NCBI RefSeq assembly: GCF_000429865.1
Contig: NZ_KE386977.1
Span: 243,393-307,392, forward strand
DNA length: 64,000 nt
Direction: 5' to 3'
DNA from: Cucumibacter marinus DSM 18995
GTDB taxonomy: Bacteria; Pseudomonadota; Alphaproteobacteria; Rhizobiales; Devosiaceae
Every line of letters starts with the position of its first letter. Within the stretch, counting starts at the first letter, position 1. Below the pieces are notes generated by a model. The model was not told the DNA's origin. It did not search any database and saw only the letters and a program-made list of their open reading frames with translations. A program made the translations under genes and the position numbers. Shown piece by piece: positions 28,273 to 37,652 of this stretch.

Positions 28273-30117
28273 ATGGCTGAACCCAATTCGGGCCCGATGA
28301 GCGGCGACCGCCTTGCAAAGGTGATGTCCCGCTACGGGCTTTGTTCGCGTCGTACTGCCGAAAGCTGGATCGCTGCCGGCCGCGTGGCGGTCAACGGCAA
28401 GATCGTGCGCACGCCCGCCTTCACTGTCACCCCCAGGGACCGCGTCGAAGTCGATGGAACCCCGCTTGGTCCCAAGGGCGCAACCCGCCTCTGGCTCTAT
28501 CACAAGCCGGCCGGCAAGGTCGTCACCGAGAGCGATCCTGAAGGGCGCCCGACCGTCTTTGACGCCTTTGACGAAATGGGCCTGCCCCGCGTCGTTACCG
28601 TTGGCCGTCTCGACATCAACACTGAGGGCTTGCTGCTTCTGACCAATGATGGCGGGCTCAAGCGCGTGCTCGAACTGCCGGAGACCGGCTGGGCCCGGCG
28701 CTATCGCGTGCGGGCCTATGGTTCGGTCGATCAGGTCACGCTTGACGAGCTCAAGCACGGCATCACCATCGACAAGGTCCATTATGGCCCCATCGAGGCG
28801 ACGCTTGAGCGCGTGCAGGGCGGCAATGTCTGGCTGCTGGTTTCGCTGCGCGAAGGCAAGAACCGCGAAGTGAAGAACGTTCTCGGCGCGCTGGGTCTCG
28901 AGGTCAACCGCCTGATCCGCGTGTCCTACGGTCCCTTCCAACTCGGCGACATCAAGCCGGGCGAAGCCGAACTCGTCAAACAAAAGGTCCTCAAGGACCA
29001 GCTTGGCGCCCGCCTCGCGGCCGCCGCCCAGGTCGATTTCGATGGCCCGCTACCCGATCAGGAGCAGGCCCCTGCGCCCCGCCATTCGCAAGATCGCGGA
29101 CAAGATCGCGGGCACGACCGGGGACAAGATCGCAATCAGGACCGGCCCCGCCGCGACGGCCCACCCCGTTCCGCGTCCGACCGGCCCCGCCGCTTTGAAG
29201 ATGATGACCGCCGTGGCGGTCCGCGCCGAGATGACCGAGGCGGCCGACCGGAAAGAGGTGGCCGCGATGGCGGCAAGCGCCCCTTCGACAAGGACAAGCG
29301 GCCCGCCCGCACGGCCCGTATCCATTTCACCGATGGCCGTGAAACCGAGACTTTCGCACCCGGCACCAAATCATCCCGTGCCATCGAGTCAGAACCGGAT
29401 ACGCGCCCTTCCCGAGACGGTGATCGTCCGCGCTTCCGAAAGGATGGCGAGGGGCCGCGCTTCCGCAAGGATGGGGACCGGGACACTCGTCGCGACGACC
29501 GTCAAGCCGGTGATCGTCCTCGTTTCCGCAAGGACGGGGACCGACCTTCCCGTGATGGCGATCGCCCGCGCTTCCGTCGAGACGACGATCGCGGCGCCCG
29601 CGATGACCGTGGTGCAAGACCTGACCGTGGTGCAAGACCTGACCGTGGGGACCGGCCGAACCGCGGCGAGCGTTCGGAGAGGGGCGACCGGCCGTTCAGA
29701 AGCGACCGTCCGCAGCGGCGCGACGATAGATCAAGTGGGCCGTCCAGGCCCCACGATAGACAGAGTGGGCCGTCCAGGCCCCACGGCAAAGAAAGTGGGC
29801 CGTCCAGGCCCCACGACAGATCAAGTGGACCGTCCAGGCCCCACGACCAAAAATCCGGACCAGACAGGTCCGGCGATAGGCCGTTCAGAAGTGATCGTCC
29901 CTCTGGCCCGCGCGGCCCGCGTTCGGGTCCCGGTGGACGATCCTCCAGCGCCGGCGCACCGCGTGGCGGCAAGCCGGGTGGTGGGTTCGGTGCAAAACCC
30001 GGTCCTCGTGGTACAAAACCCGGAGGGCGCCCCGCAGGCAAGTTTGGCGGCAAACCCGGGAGTAAACCCGGCGGCAAGCCTGCCGGCAGGCCATCTGGCC
30101 CGAAAAAGCGGACCTGA
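28273..30117 (+). CDS. RsuA/RluB-type pseudouridine synthase with very long low-complexity tail
   Basis: 614 residues. An S4 RNA-binding domain (DRLAKVMSRYGLCSRRTAESW) is followed by the synthase domain with the catalytic-Asp motif VGRLDINTEGLLLLTNDG. Residues about 1-255 are the complete enzyme. The remaining 350 residues are Arg/Asp/Gly/Pro/Ser-rich repeats (RPRFRKDGD, ARPDRG, SGPSRPHD) ending in a Lys/Gly-rich tail. Such tails occur in alphaproteobacterial RluB-like enzymes and probably bind rRNA or ribosome precursors. It modifies a uridine in rRNA, most likely 23S. Six bases separate it from rsmD, so rRNA modification genes are paired. Confidence 0.93.
   Translation: MAEPNSGPMSGDRLAKVMSRYGLCSRRTAESWIAAGRVAVNGKIVRTPAFTVTPRDRVEVDGTPLGPKGATRLWLYHKPAGKVVTESDPEGRPTVFDAFDEMGLPRVVTVGRLDINTEGLLLLTNDGGLKRVLELPETGWARRYRVRAYGSVDQVTLDELKHGITIDKVHYGPIEATLERVQGGNVWLLVSLREGKNREVKNVLGALGLEVNRLIRVSYGPFQLGDIKPGEAELVKQKVLKDQLGARLAAAAQVDFDGPLPDQEQAPAPRHSQDRGQDRGHDRGQDRNQDRPRRDGPPRSASDRPRRFEDDDRRGGPRRDDRGGRPERGGRDGGKRPFDKDKRPARTARIHFTDGRETETFAPGTKSSRAIESEPDTRPSRDGDRPRFRKDGEGPRFRKDGDRDTRRDDRQAGDRPRFRKDGDRPSRDGDRPRFRRDDDRGARDDRGARPDRGARPDRGDRPNRGERSERGDRPFRSDRPQRRDDRSSGPSRPHDRQSGPSRPHGKESGPSRPHDRSSGPSRPHDQKSGPDRSGDRPFRSDRPSGPRGPRSGPGGRSSSAGAPRGGKPGGGFGAKPGPRGTKPGGRPAGKFGGKPGSKPGGKPAGRPSGPKKRT
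29734..29853 (+). repeat. In-frame 30-base tandem repeats in the synthase tail
   Basis: Four units of 30 bases, each starting AGTGGGCCGTCCAGGCCC (the last with one change), encode four copies of a ten-residue SGPSRPH-type repeat. The copies are nearly identical at the DNA level, so copy number may vary between strains by slippage without breaking the frame. Confidence 0.85.
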
Positions 30118-30123
30118 TCGGCC

Positions 30124-30684
30124 ATGCGCGTCGTGGCCGGCCGCTTTCGCGGCAAGACCCTTCATACCCCTCCTGACGGCAGCATTCGGCCCACAAGCGA
30201 TCGGGTGCGCGAGGCGGTGTTCTCTTCGCTGGCGAGCCGCCTCGGTCCGGATCTTGGCGGCGCGCAGGTGCTCGATCTCTTCGCCGGCACCGGCGCCATG
30301 GGCATCGAGGCCCTGTCGCGTGGCGCCACCCACTGTGCCTTTGTCGATAATGGCATCGCCGCCCGCGCCGTGCTGCGGGAGAACACCCAGACCTTCGGTA
30401 TTGCCGGGCAGATGAAGATGCTCAAGCGCGATGCCACCGATCTTGGCCCCCGCCTCCGCATTGAGCCTGCCGATCTCGTCTTCCTTGATCCGCCCTATGG
30501 CAAGGGCTTGGGAGAGAAGGCCCTCATCGCCGCCCGCGATGGCGACTGGCTTGCCCCCGGCGCCGTCGTGGTGTTCGAAGAGGCGAAATCCGCCGCCGTC
30601 GAAATCCCCGCAGGCTTCGACCTGCTCGATGAACGTCACTATGGCGACACCACTATCCGCTATCTGGAATTCGTCGGGGGTTGA
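30124..30684 (+). CDS. rsmD: 16S rRNA (guanine(966)-N2)-methyltransferase
   Basis: 186 residues. Typical start RVVAGRFRGKTLHTP, RPTSDRVREAVFSSL, the SAM site VLDLFAGTGAMGIEALSRGA, and the catalytic LVFLDPPYGKG. Methylates G966 in 16S rRNA during small-subunit assembly. It is coupled to the pseudouridine synthase gene upstream (six-base gap). Confidence 0.96.
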   Translation: MRVVAGRFRGKTLHTPPDGSIRPTSDRVREAVFSSLASRLGPDLGGAQVLDLFAGTGAMGIEALSRGATHCAFVDNGIAARAVLRENTQTFGIAGQMKMLKRDATDLGPRLRIEPADLVFLDPPYGKGLGEKALIAARDGDWLAPGAVVVFEEAKSAAVEIPAGFDLLDERHYGDTTIRYLEFVGG

Positions 30685-31009
30685 GCGGCTTGTCAGATTG
30701 GGGTCCGATCCAATCACTCCCCGTCATTCCCGCGCAGGCGGGAATCCAACCGAACCCGCACAGCGGGACTGCTGGAAATGATAGAAACGCAAATGGCGGA
30801 ACCGCCACCACCAGTACTAAACGGCTGATTCACATAGATTCCCGCCTGCGCGGGAATAACAATCGGGCATGTTTCCAGCGCCGCACAAATCTCGCGCCCG
30901 CGTCCTGAGCGCCCCGATGCCCTCACCCTGAGGTGCGAGGTGAAACCGAGCCTCGAAGGGCGAGGGCAAAGAGTTCTGCACCCGCCTCACACCACTCCAC
31001 CCCAATCCC
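30685..31009. repeat. Non-coding gap with inverted 20-base repeats
   Basis: 325 bases between convergent rsmD and mutL, with no gene. ATTCCCGCGCAGGCGGGAAT (30726-30745) and its counterpart at 30838-30857 are each near-palindromes, placed in opposite orientation about 110 bases apart. A further pair based on CCTCACCCTGAGG...CGAAGGGCGAGG lies around 30920-30965. These are common small intergenic repeats and may help terminate both transcripts. Confidence 0.7.
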
Positions 31010-32884
31010 TCACCGCCGGCCAAACAGCTTCTCGATATCGGCCTTGCTCAATTCGACATAGGTCGGGCGGCCGTGGATGCATTGGCCCGAATGGGGGGTC
31101 GCCTCCATCTGCCGCAAAAGCTGGTTCATCTCCTCGGCGCGCAATCGCCGCCCCGAGCGCACCGACCCGTGGCACGCCATACGTGCAGCGACCGCCTCGA
31201 GCCGGTGCGAGATGGTCTCGATACTGTCCCACTCGGCCAGTTCATCGGCGATGTCCTTGACGAGCCCGATCACGTCCGGCTTGCCCAGCAGCGCCGGGGT
31301 CTCATGCACGGCCACGGCGCGCGGTCCGAACCGCTCGATACCCAGCCCCAGCGGCGAGAGCGCGTCTGCCGCAGCTTCGAGCCGCGAGCAATCCTCTTCC
31401 GACAGGTCAACGACAACCGGGATCAGATGCCGTTGTGCCGCCACTTGACCCGCGCCGATTTCGGCCTTGAATTTCTCATAGACGAGGCGCTCATGGGCCG
31501 CATGCTGATCGACCAGGATCAGCGCTTCCCCGCTCTGTGCGACGATATAGTTCTCGAACATCTGCGCCCGGGCTACCCCGAGCGGATAGTCCCCGACGGG
31601 AGCATCTTGATCGATTTCCTCAACCCGCCCGCTGGGCGTCACCCCGGCAAATCCGCCCTGGCTGGGCATGGCAGGAGCAGGTGAGGGCGCATAGCCGGAC
31701 TGTGCCTGCTCGGCAAAGCCCGGCGGCGCGGAATAGCGATAGGCATCCTGCGCTGCGGCGGTACCACCGGCGGGGTAGGGGGCGTGCCCGTGCCCGCCAT
31801 AGCCCGGTCCCGGTTGCGGTGCGCCCCCGCCAAACCCGCCCGGCTTGAAGGCGGCAAGGGTGGCTTCCCCGACCGTCGCCGAGGCGCGATATCCCGCCTC
31901 CGCCAAGGCTTCGGCAATCGCCTTGATCAAGGCGGCGCGCACATTGCCCCCGTCCCGGAACCGCACTTCGGCCTTGGCCGGGTGCACATTCACATCGAGA
32001 TCTTCGGACGGCACATCGATAAAGGCCACCACCACCGGGTAACGGTCGCGATGAAGGAAATCGGCATAGGCCGCGCGCAGCGCGCCCATCAACACCTTGT
32101 CGCGCACCGGGCGGCCATTGACGAAATAGAACTGGTTGAGCGAATTCGCCTTGGTATAGGTCGGCAGACCGGCAAGCCCGGTCACCGTAACCGGTCCGCG
32201 CCGATGCGAGAGCGATACGGCATTGTCCGCGAAGTCCCGGCCAAGGATCTGCGCCAGCCGTTTGGCCGTCGCGCCGTCCCCCGTCTGGGCCGGCCAGTTG
32301 CTGGTCGAGCGGTCCGACCCTGACAGGATGAAATGCACCTGCGGTTCGGCCATCGCCAGCCGTTTGACCACATCGGTGATCGCATTGGCTTCGGCCCGGT
32401 CGGTCTTGAGGAATTTGCGCCGCGCCGGCACCTTGTCGAACAAATCGCGCACCTCAACGACCGTGCCTTGCGGCACCCCGGCCGGCGTCACCTCGCTCAC
32501 ACGGCCATTGTCGACCGCAATCCCGTGCCCGATCTCAGAGCCCTTTTCCCGCGACGTGATCGCAAGCTGTGCCACCGAGCCGATCGAAGCCAGTGCCTCA
32601 CCACGGAACCCCAGCGTTCCGATCATGTCGAGCCGGTCTGCGTCGAGTTTCGAGGTCGCGTGCCGCTCGACACTCAGCCGCAAATCCCCGGGGCCCATTC
32701 CTGTGCCATTATCTTCGATCCGGATCAGCGCCTTGCCGCCCGACGCGGTCGTGATCGCGATTCGGGTGGCGCCGGCATCGATGGCGTTCTCGACCAATTC
32801 CTTGACGACACTCGCCGGCCGCTCGACGACTTCGCCGGCAGCGATCTGATTGGCAAGATTTTCAGGCAGGCGGCGAATAGGCAT
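31010..32884 (-). CDS. mutL: DNA mismatch repair protein MutL with endonuclease motif
   Basis: 624 residues. The N-terminal GHKL ATPase shows PENLANQIAAGEVVERP, ENAIDAGAT, DNGTGM and TLGFRGEAL. A Pro/Gly-rich linker (about 345-430) leads to the dimerisation domain with DQHAAHERLVYE, the DQHA-x2-E-x4-E metal-binding motif of nicking MutL proteins. Metal-site partners ACHGSVRSGR and CIHGRPT are present. The cell therefore need not rely on MutH for strand nicking. It is divergent from tadA. Confidence 0.97.
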   Translation of the reverse strand: MPIRRLPENLANQIAAGEVVERPASVVKELVENAIDAGATRIAITTASGGKALIRIEDNGTGMGPGDLRLSVERHATSKLDADRLDMIGTLGFRGEALASIGSVAQLAITSREKGSEIGHGIAVDNGRVSEVTPAGVPQGTVVEVRDLFDKVPARRKFLKTDRAEANAITDVVKRLAMAEPQVHFILSGSDRSTSNWPAQTGDGATAKRLAQILGRDFADNAVSLSHRRGPVTVTGLAGLPTYTKANSLNQFYFVNGRPVRDKVLMGALRAAYADFLHRDRYPVVVAFIDVPSEDLDVNVHPAKAEVRFRDGGNVRAALIKAIAEALAEAGYRASATVGEATLAAFKPGGFGGGAPQPGPGYGGHGHAPYPAGGTAAAQDAYRYSAPPGFAEQAQSGYAPSPAPAMPSQGGFAGVTPSGRVEEIDQDAPVGDYPLGVARAQMFENYIVAQSGEALILVDQHAAHERLVYEKFKAEIGAGQVAAQRHLIPVVVDLSEEDCSRLEAAADALSPLGLGIERFGPRAVAVHETPALLGKPDVIGLVKDIADELAEWDSIETISHRLEAVAARMACHGSVRSGRRLRAEEMNQLLRQMEATPHSGQCIHGRPTYVELSKADIEKLFGRR

Positions 32885-33018
32885 AAATGAACGCGCTGGA
32901 TTTACGGCTGATTCTGGGGTGATTCTGACCCCGCGTCACTCTATCGGGCAATCCGGCGCTTTGCATCCGCGCCGCCTTGTGGCACCCAGTAACCCACACG
33001 CAAAATGCCGGAACCGAC

Positions 33019-33462
33019 ATGACCGAGACTCCCATGCAGCGCGCGCTGGCCCTGGCGCAAAAGGCCGCCGAGGCCGGCGAAGTCCCTGTGGGTGCTGTCA
33101 TTTTTCGCGATGGTGAGCTGATCGCCGAAGCCGAAAACGAGATGCGGCGGCTCGGCGATCCGACCGCTCATGCCGAGATGGTGGCCATCCGCCGCGCCAT
33201 CGCCGCAACCGGGCAGGAGCGGCTAACTGATTGTGATCTCTACGTAACTCTGGAACCCTGCACCATGTGCGCCGGTGCCATCGCCCATGCAAGGCTGCGC
33301 CGGCTCTACTACGCGGCGGAGGATTTGAAGGGCGGAGCGGTCGATAATGGCGTGCGTTTCTTCGCTCAGCCAACCTGCCATCACGCGCCAGAAGTCATTG
33401 GTGGTATTGAAGAAAATCGGGCTGCCGAGATGCTCAGGCAGTTCTTTCTTTCCCGGCGATGA
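33019..33462 (+). CDS. tadA: tRNA-specific adenosine deaminase
   Basis: 147 residues. Converts A34 to inosine in tRNA-Arg(ACG). Zinc and catalytic site: TAHAEMVAI (HAE) and LEPCTMCAGA (PCxxC). The ATG giving MTETPMQRALALAQ is chosen; an upstream TTG adds residues with no homology, and an internal ATG (MQRALALAQ) is possible. The last 29 bases overlap the 3' end of the convergent patatin gene. Confidence 0.95.
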   Translation: MTETPMQRALALAQKAAEAGEVPVGAVIFRDGELIAEAENEMRRLGDPTAHAEMVAIRRAIAATGQERLTDCDLYVTLEPCTMCAGAIAHARLRRLYYAAEDLKGGAVDNGVRFFAQPTCHHAPEVIGGIEENRAAEMLRQFFLSRR

Positions 33463-34321
33463 ACCCTTCGACCGCCACATCGACCTGGCGCTTGAACGCG
33501 TCTTTTTCCTTGTCGGCGGCGTCGAGCATCTCGCGCACCCGCCAATATTCGAAGGCACCGAATCCGCCCACCGGCATCCGCGCATAAACATCTGGTGGAT
33601 AAGCAGCAATCGTATTGACGATCAGCGCATGCATCATGATCTGCGCCGACCCGAACCCTACATCGATCGCTGTCGGCGTGCGCGCCGGATCATAGTCCGA
33701 GGGGTCGCCATTCACATCGAGCCCGATCAACAGATCCGTGTTCGTCGAGGCTACGTCCAGCGGCAGCGGATTGACCACCCCGCCATCGACCAGCAGCCGG
33801 TCGGAATGCTTCACCGGTCGGAAGAAGCTCGGAATCGCCACGGAACCGGCGATAGCCGGGATCAGCGGCCCGGCATGGAACACGATCTGGTGCCAGGAAT
33901 TGAAGTCGGTCGCGATGACATAGAGCGGGATCTTCAATCCCTCGAATTCAAGCGGCAGTTCATCCGGCGAAAAAGCCTCGATGACACGCACGGCATCGAA
34001 CTGCACCGCTAGCCCTTCGCGGAAGATGTTCTTGAGCCCCTCCATCTGGGTCGACCACAACCGGCTCATGATCGCATTCATCGAACCGAGCACGGCAATG
34101 GAATGCTCCCGGATTTCCGCGCCGGTCATGCCCGCGGCCCATCCCGCGCCGATAAACGAGCCGATCGAGGACCCCGCGATCACGGAAGGCTTGAGTCCCA
34201 GTTCGTCGATCGCCTCGATATAGGGAATAAGGGTCAGCCCGCGCGCGGAACCGCTGCCCATCGCCACCCCGATACGGGGTGCGTCGGTCGGTTTCGGCTG
34301 TGTCTCCATGGGCTTGTTCAT
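33434..34321 (-). CDS. Patatin-like phospholipase
   Basis: 295 residues. Oxyanion loop GSGSARG (in place of GGGxRG), nucleophile motif GSSIGS (GxSxG) and DGGVVNPLP with the dyad Asp are all present, so it is probably an active lipid acyl hydrolase of the RssA/YlbK group. No signal peptide is seen, so it is cytoplasmic or membrane-associated. A second ATG four codons in is also possible. Its 3' end overlaps tadA by 29 bases in the convergent direction. Confidence 0.93.
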   Translation of the reverse strand: MNKPMETQPKPTDAPRIGVAMGSGSARGLTLIPYIEAIDELGLKPSVIAGSSIGSFIGAGWAAGMTGAEIREHSIAVLGSMNAIMSRLWSTQMEGLKNIFREGLAVQFDAVRVIEAFSPDELPLEFEGLKIPLYVIATDFNSWHQIVFHAGPLIPAIAGSVAIPSFFRPVKHSDRLLVDGGVVNPLPLDVASTNTDLLIGLDVNGDPSDYDPARTPTAIDVGFGSAQIMMHALIVNTIAAYPPDVYARMPVGGFGAFEYWRVREMLDAADKEKDAFKRQVDVAVEGFIAGKERTA

Positions 34322-34402
34322 CGTCAGGCGTCCCGTGGCCCGGCAGTGGCCATCAGGTCAAGTCTAGGACACGCGCGCGGTGATTTGAAGCGTTGCGGCG
34401 CT

Positions 34403-35677
34403 CTAGTCGTTCTCGCGTGCCAGCGCACGCCAGCCGATATCGCGGCGGCAAAACCCTTCCGGCCAGTCAATCGCATCGACCGCCGCATAAGCCCTTGCCT
34501 GCGCCTCTGCGACCGTGTTGCCGAGCGCGGTAACGTTCAGCACACGCCCGCCATTGGCGACAAGCTGGGTACCATTCCGTTTCGTACCGGCATGAAAGAC
34601 ATGCAAGTCTTCAGTGTTGAGATCGTCGGCCCCGTTAATCGGTGTTCCCTTCTCATAGGACCCCGGATAGCCCTTGGCCGCCATCACGACGGTGAGGGCA
34701 GGGCGGGAGTCCCAGCGCGGCGAAGCATTTGAAAGATCCCCGAGCGCTGCCCCTTCGAGCAGGTCGAGAACGTCCGAGGTCAGCCGCATCATCAGCACCT
34801 GGCATTCGGGGTCGCCGAACCGCACATTGTGTTCGATGAGCTTCGGGCCGGAGGCGGTGATCATCAGCCCGGCGAACAGCACGCCCTTGAACGGGGTGCC
34901 GGCCTCGGCCATGCCGGCAATGGTGGGGATGATGATCTCGGTCTCGACCCGCGCCATCATCGCCGGATCCATCACCGGTGCGGGCGAGTAGGCGCCCATG
35001 CCGCCGGTGTTCGGGCCGGTATCGCCATCACCGACACGCTTGTGGTCCTGCGCCGAGGCCAGCAGCACGGCGCGATGACCGTCGCTGATCGCAAAGACGC
35101 TCGCTTCCTCGCCGACCAGGCATTCTTCGATCACAACCGAGGAGCCCGCCGCTCCAAACGCGCCCGAAAAACACTCGCGCACGGCGGCCTCGGCATCCGG
35201 CAAAGACTCGGCGACAGTCACGCCCTTGCCGGCGGCCAGCCCGTCCGCCTTGATGACGATCGGCGCGCCCTGTGAGCGCACATACGCTATGGCCTCGTCT
35301 TCATTCTCGAACCGGCCATAGGCGGCGGTGGGAATGCCCATGCGATCGCACAGCGCCTTGGTGAAGGCCTTCGACCCTTCGAGCTGGGCTGCGGCCGCGG
35401 ACGGACCGAACGTGGGGATCCCGGCAGCTTCAAGAGCATCGGCAATGCCGTCGACCAGCGGCGCCTCGGGGCCGACAACCACCAGGCCGATGGCCTTGTC
35501 CCGGCAAAACGCGATTACCGCGTCATGATCGGCAATTTCGAGATCGGCGATATCTGCGACAGCGGCGATACCGGCGTTGCCCGGCGCGGCATAAAGGGTT
35601 TCGCAACGCGGCGACTTCGCAATGGCCCAGCCAAGGGCGTGCTCGCGCCCGCCACTGCCGATCAGAAGAATGTTCAT
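34403..35677 (-). CDS. purD: Phosphoribosylamine-glycine ligase (GARS)
   Basis: 424 residues. Second step of purine synthesis: joins phosphoribosylamine and glycine using ATP. Start [19 protein letters not shown] is canonical; the 20-codon upstream extension is rejected. ATP-grasp features: [36 protein letters not shown] and [14 protein letters not shown]. It is divergent from xseA, an arrangement I have seen in other Hyphomicrobiales. Confidence 0.98.
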   Translation of the reverse strand: MNILLIGSGGREHALGWAIAKSPRCETLYAAPGNAGIAAVADIADLEIADHDAVIAFCRDKAIGLVVVGPEAPLVDGIADALEAAGIPTFGPSAAAAQLEGSKAFTKALCDRMGIPTAAYGRFENEDEAIAYVRSQGAPIVIKADGLAAGKGVTVAESLPDAEAAVRECFSGAFGAAGSSVVIEECLVGEEASVFAISDGHRAVLLASAQDHKRVGDGDTGPNTGGMGAYSPAPVMDPAMMARVETEIIIPTIAGMAEAGTPFKGVLFAGLMITASGPKLIEHNVRFGDPECQVLMMRLTSDVLDLLEGAALGDLSNASPRWDSRPALTVVMAAKGYPGSYEKGTPINGADDLNTEDLHVFHAGTKRNGTQLVANGGRVLNVTALGNTVAEAQARAYAAVDAIDWPEGFCRRDIGWRALAREND

Positions 35678-35823
35678 GGATGTGTCCTGGCCCCGGTTAT
35701 CCGATGTTTGCGCCCCGATTGGCGCGGCTTCTAGCACCCCCTTGCGCGATCGTCACCCTTGACGGCGCGCGCCTGCCGGGGCACGGCTTTGCCAACACAT
35801 CAAGGCATGACTATGAGCCAGCA

Positions 35824-37398
35824 ATGAGCAACGAACCCCCGCGCACCAACGCCGCTGAATATACGGTCTCCGAAATCTCCCAGGCGGTCAAACGTACCAT
35901 GGAGGACACCTTCGGTTTTGTGCGGGTGCGCGGCGAGGTGTCCAAGGTCGCCCGGCCCGGATCGGGGCATGTCTATTTCGATCTTAAGGATGAACGCGCC
36001 GTCCTCGCCGCGGTTGCCTGGAAGGGCACGGTCGGACGCTGGCGGTTCCAGCCCGAACAGGGGCTCGAGGTCATCGTCACCGGACGGATGACCACCTTCC
36101 CCGGCCAGTCGAAATACCAGATCGTTGTCGACAATGTGGAGCCGGCAGGCGTTGGCGCGCTCATGGCGCTCATCGAAGAGCGCCGCAAGAAACTGCTCGC
36201 AGAGGGCCTGTTCGATCCGGCCCGCAAACAGGAACTGCCATACCTGCCACAGGTCATCGGGGTCATCACTTCGCCGACCGGCGCGGTAATCCGCGACATC
36301 CTGCACCGGCTCGATGATCGCTTTCCGACCCATGTCATGGTCTGGCCGGTGCGGGTGCAGGGCGAGAACTGCGCGCCTGAAGTAACGGCCGCCATCGAAG
36401 GCTTCAACGCCTTGCCGTTGGACGGCCCCATGCCGCGGCCCGACCTGCTGATCGTCGCGCGCGGCGGGGGGTCGATCGAGGATTTGTGGGGCTTCAACGA
36501 GGAATCGGTGGTCCGCGCCGCGGCTGCCAGCAACATACCGCTGATCTCGGCGGTGGGGCACGAGACTGATATCACCCTCATCGACTATGCCGCCGACAAG
36601 CGCGCACCCACGCCGACCGGTGCCGCCGAAATGGCCGTGCCGGTACGCGGCGAGCTGATCGCTTATGTCGATGATCTCGGCCAGCGCGTGCGGAACGCCG
36701 AGCGCCGCCTGATCGGGGGCAATCGCGACCGCTTCCGCGCTGTCTCCGCCGGCCTGCCGCGTCCTGCTGAACTGCTCAATCAGGCGCGCCAGCGACAGGA
36801 CCTGGCGGCCATGCGGCTGACGTCGGGACTTGTTTCTCTCGCCCGCGCCAAACGCGCCGGGTTCGACGGCATCGCACCGCGCCTTTCCCGCGGGGCGCTT
36901 GTCCGCCGGCTCAGTGCCGATGCTGACCGGCTGGGCAATGCCGGAGAACGGCTCGCAGCGGGCAGGGGGCAGCATCTGCGCGCTCTGCGGCGCGAGCTCG
37001 ACAGTGTCGGAAACCGCCTCTTGCCCGTCTCCCTGAAGCATCGCATTGCCGACCGGCAGGACCGCCTCGACCGCACGGCCGAACGGCTGGTGCCCGGCTT
37101 CGGGCGTCGGCTCGAAAAGGCGGCCAGCCGGCTCGATGCGGTCGGCAAGCTGCTCGATGCCTTGAGTTACAAGGCCGTGCTCGAGCGCGGTTTTGCGCTG
37201 GTCCTGGATGAGGACGAGCGTCTTGTGCGGTCGGCATCGGGGGTTGAAACTGGCCAGCCTCTTGCGGTCCGGCTGGCTGATGGCGATATTCAGGTGCGTG
37301 TCGAGAATGGCGACGCGCCCAAGCGCAAGCCGAAAAAGGCGCCAGCCAAAACCTCGCCCAAAAAGCCTGGCCCCACGGGTCAGGAAAGCTTGTTTTGA
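35824..37398 (+). CDS. xseA: Exodeoxyribonuclease VII large subunit
   Basis: 524 residues. The N-terminal OB-fold (TVSEISQAVKRTMEDTFGFV, GHVYFDLKDE) is followed by the catalytic core with ITSPTGAVIRDIL, LLIVARGGGSIEDLWGFNE and SAVGHETDITLIDYAAD, then a long helical region. It degrades single-stranded DNA together with the small subunit XseB, which is not in this window. The C-terminal 20 residues are Lys/Pro-rich. A start 48 codons upstream is rejected for lack of homology. Confidence 0.97.
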   Translation: MSNEPPRTNAAEYTVSEISQAVKRTMEDTFGFVRVRGEVSKVARPGSGHVYFDLKDERAVLAAVAWKGTVGRWRFQPEQGLEVIVTGRMTTFPGQSKYQIVVDNVEPAGVGALMALIEERRKKLLAEGLFDPARKQELPYLPQVIGVITSPTGAVIRDILHRLDDRFPTHVMVWPVRVQGENCAPEVTAAIEGFNALPLDGPMPRPDLLIVARGGGSIEDLWGFNEESVVRAAAASNIPLISAVGHETDITLIDYAADKRAPTPTGAAEMAVPVRGELIAYVDDLGQRVRNAERRLIGGNRDRFRAVSAGLPRPAELLNQARQRQDLAAMRLTSGLVSLARAKRAGFDGIAPRLSRGALVRRLSADADRLGNAGERLAAGRGQHLRALRRELDSVGNRLLPVSLKHRIADRQDRLDRTAERLVPGFGRRLEKAASRLDAVGKLLDALSYKAVLERGFALVLDEDERLVRSASGVETGQPLAVRLADGDIQVRVENGDAPKRKPKKAPAKTSPKKPGPTGQESLF

Positions 37399-37429
37399 TT
37401 TTCTCAGCGATCGGGCATAGACAGGACCG

Positions 37430-37645
37430 ATGAATATCTTCGACCAGAAATTCGGCTCTTCAGAAGCGGTGGTCCGTTATCTTGATGCGGACTTCGTGAT
37501 CCTTCGTCCGGGCAATTTCGTGCGTTGCGCCGTCACCGGCAAACCGATCCCGATCGACGAGTTGACTTATTGGAGCGTCGACCGGCAGGAGCCCTATTTC
37601 GACGCCCAGACTGCCTTCGAGGCTTATTCCGCCCATCGCGGCTGA
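37430..37645 (+). CDS. DUF2093 family small protein
   Basis: 71 residues. VRYLDADFVILRPGNFVRC, AVTGKPIPIDELTYWSVDRQE and YFDAQTAFE match the small alphaproteobacterial DUF2093 family. The Cys in FVRCAVTG and the compact polar layout suggest a small soluble domain; the function is unknown. In rhizobial genomes DUF2093 usually sits beside lpxK; here it sits beside the glycosyltransferase-like gene that follows by seven bases. Confidence 0.9.
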   Translation: MNIFDQKFGSSEAVVRYLDADFVILRPGNFVRCAVTGKPIPIDELTYWSVDRQEPYFDAQTAFEAYSAHRG

Positions 37646-37652
37646 GGCGTCG

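Noticed and set aside
29734..29853. CRISPR-like 30-base periodic repeats
   Set aside because: The repeats are contiguous without unique spacers and encode an in-frame peptide repeat of the pseudouridine synthase tail. There are no cas genes.
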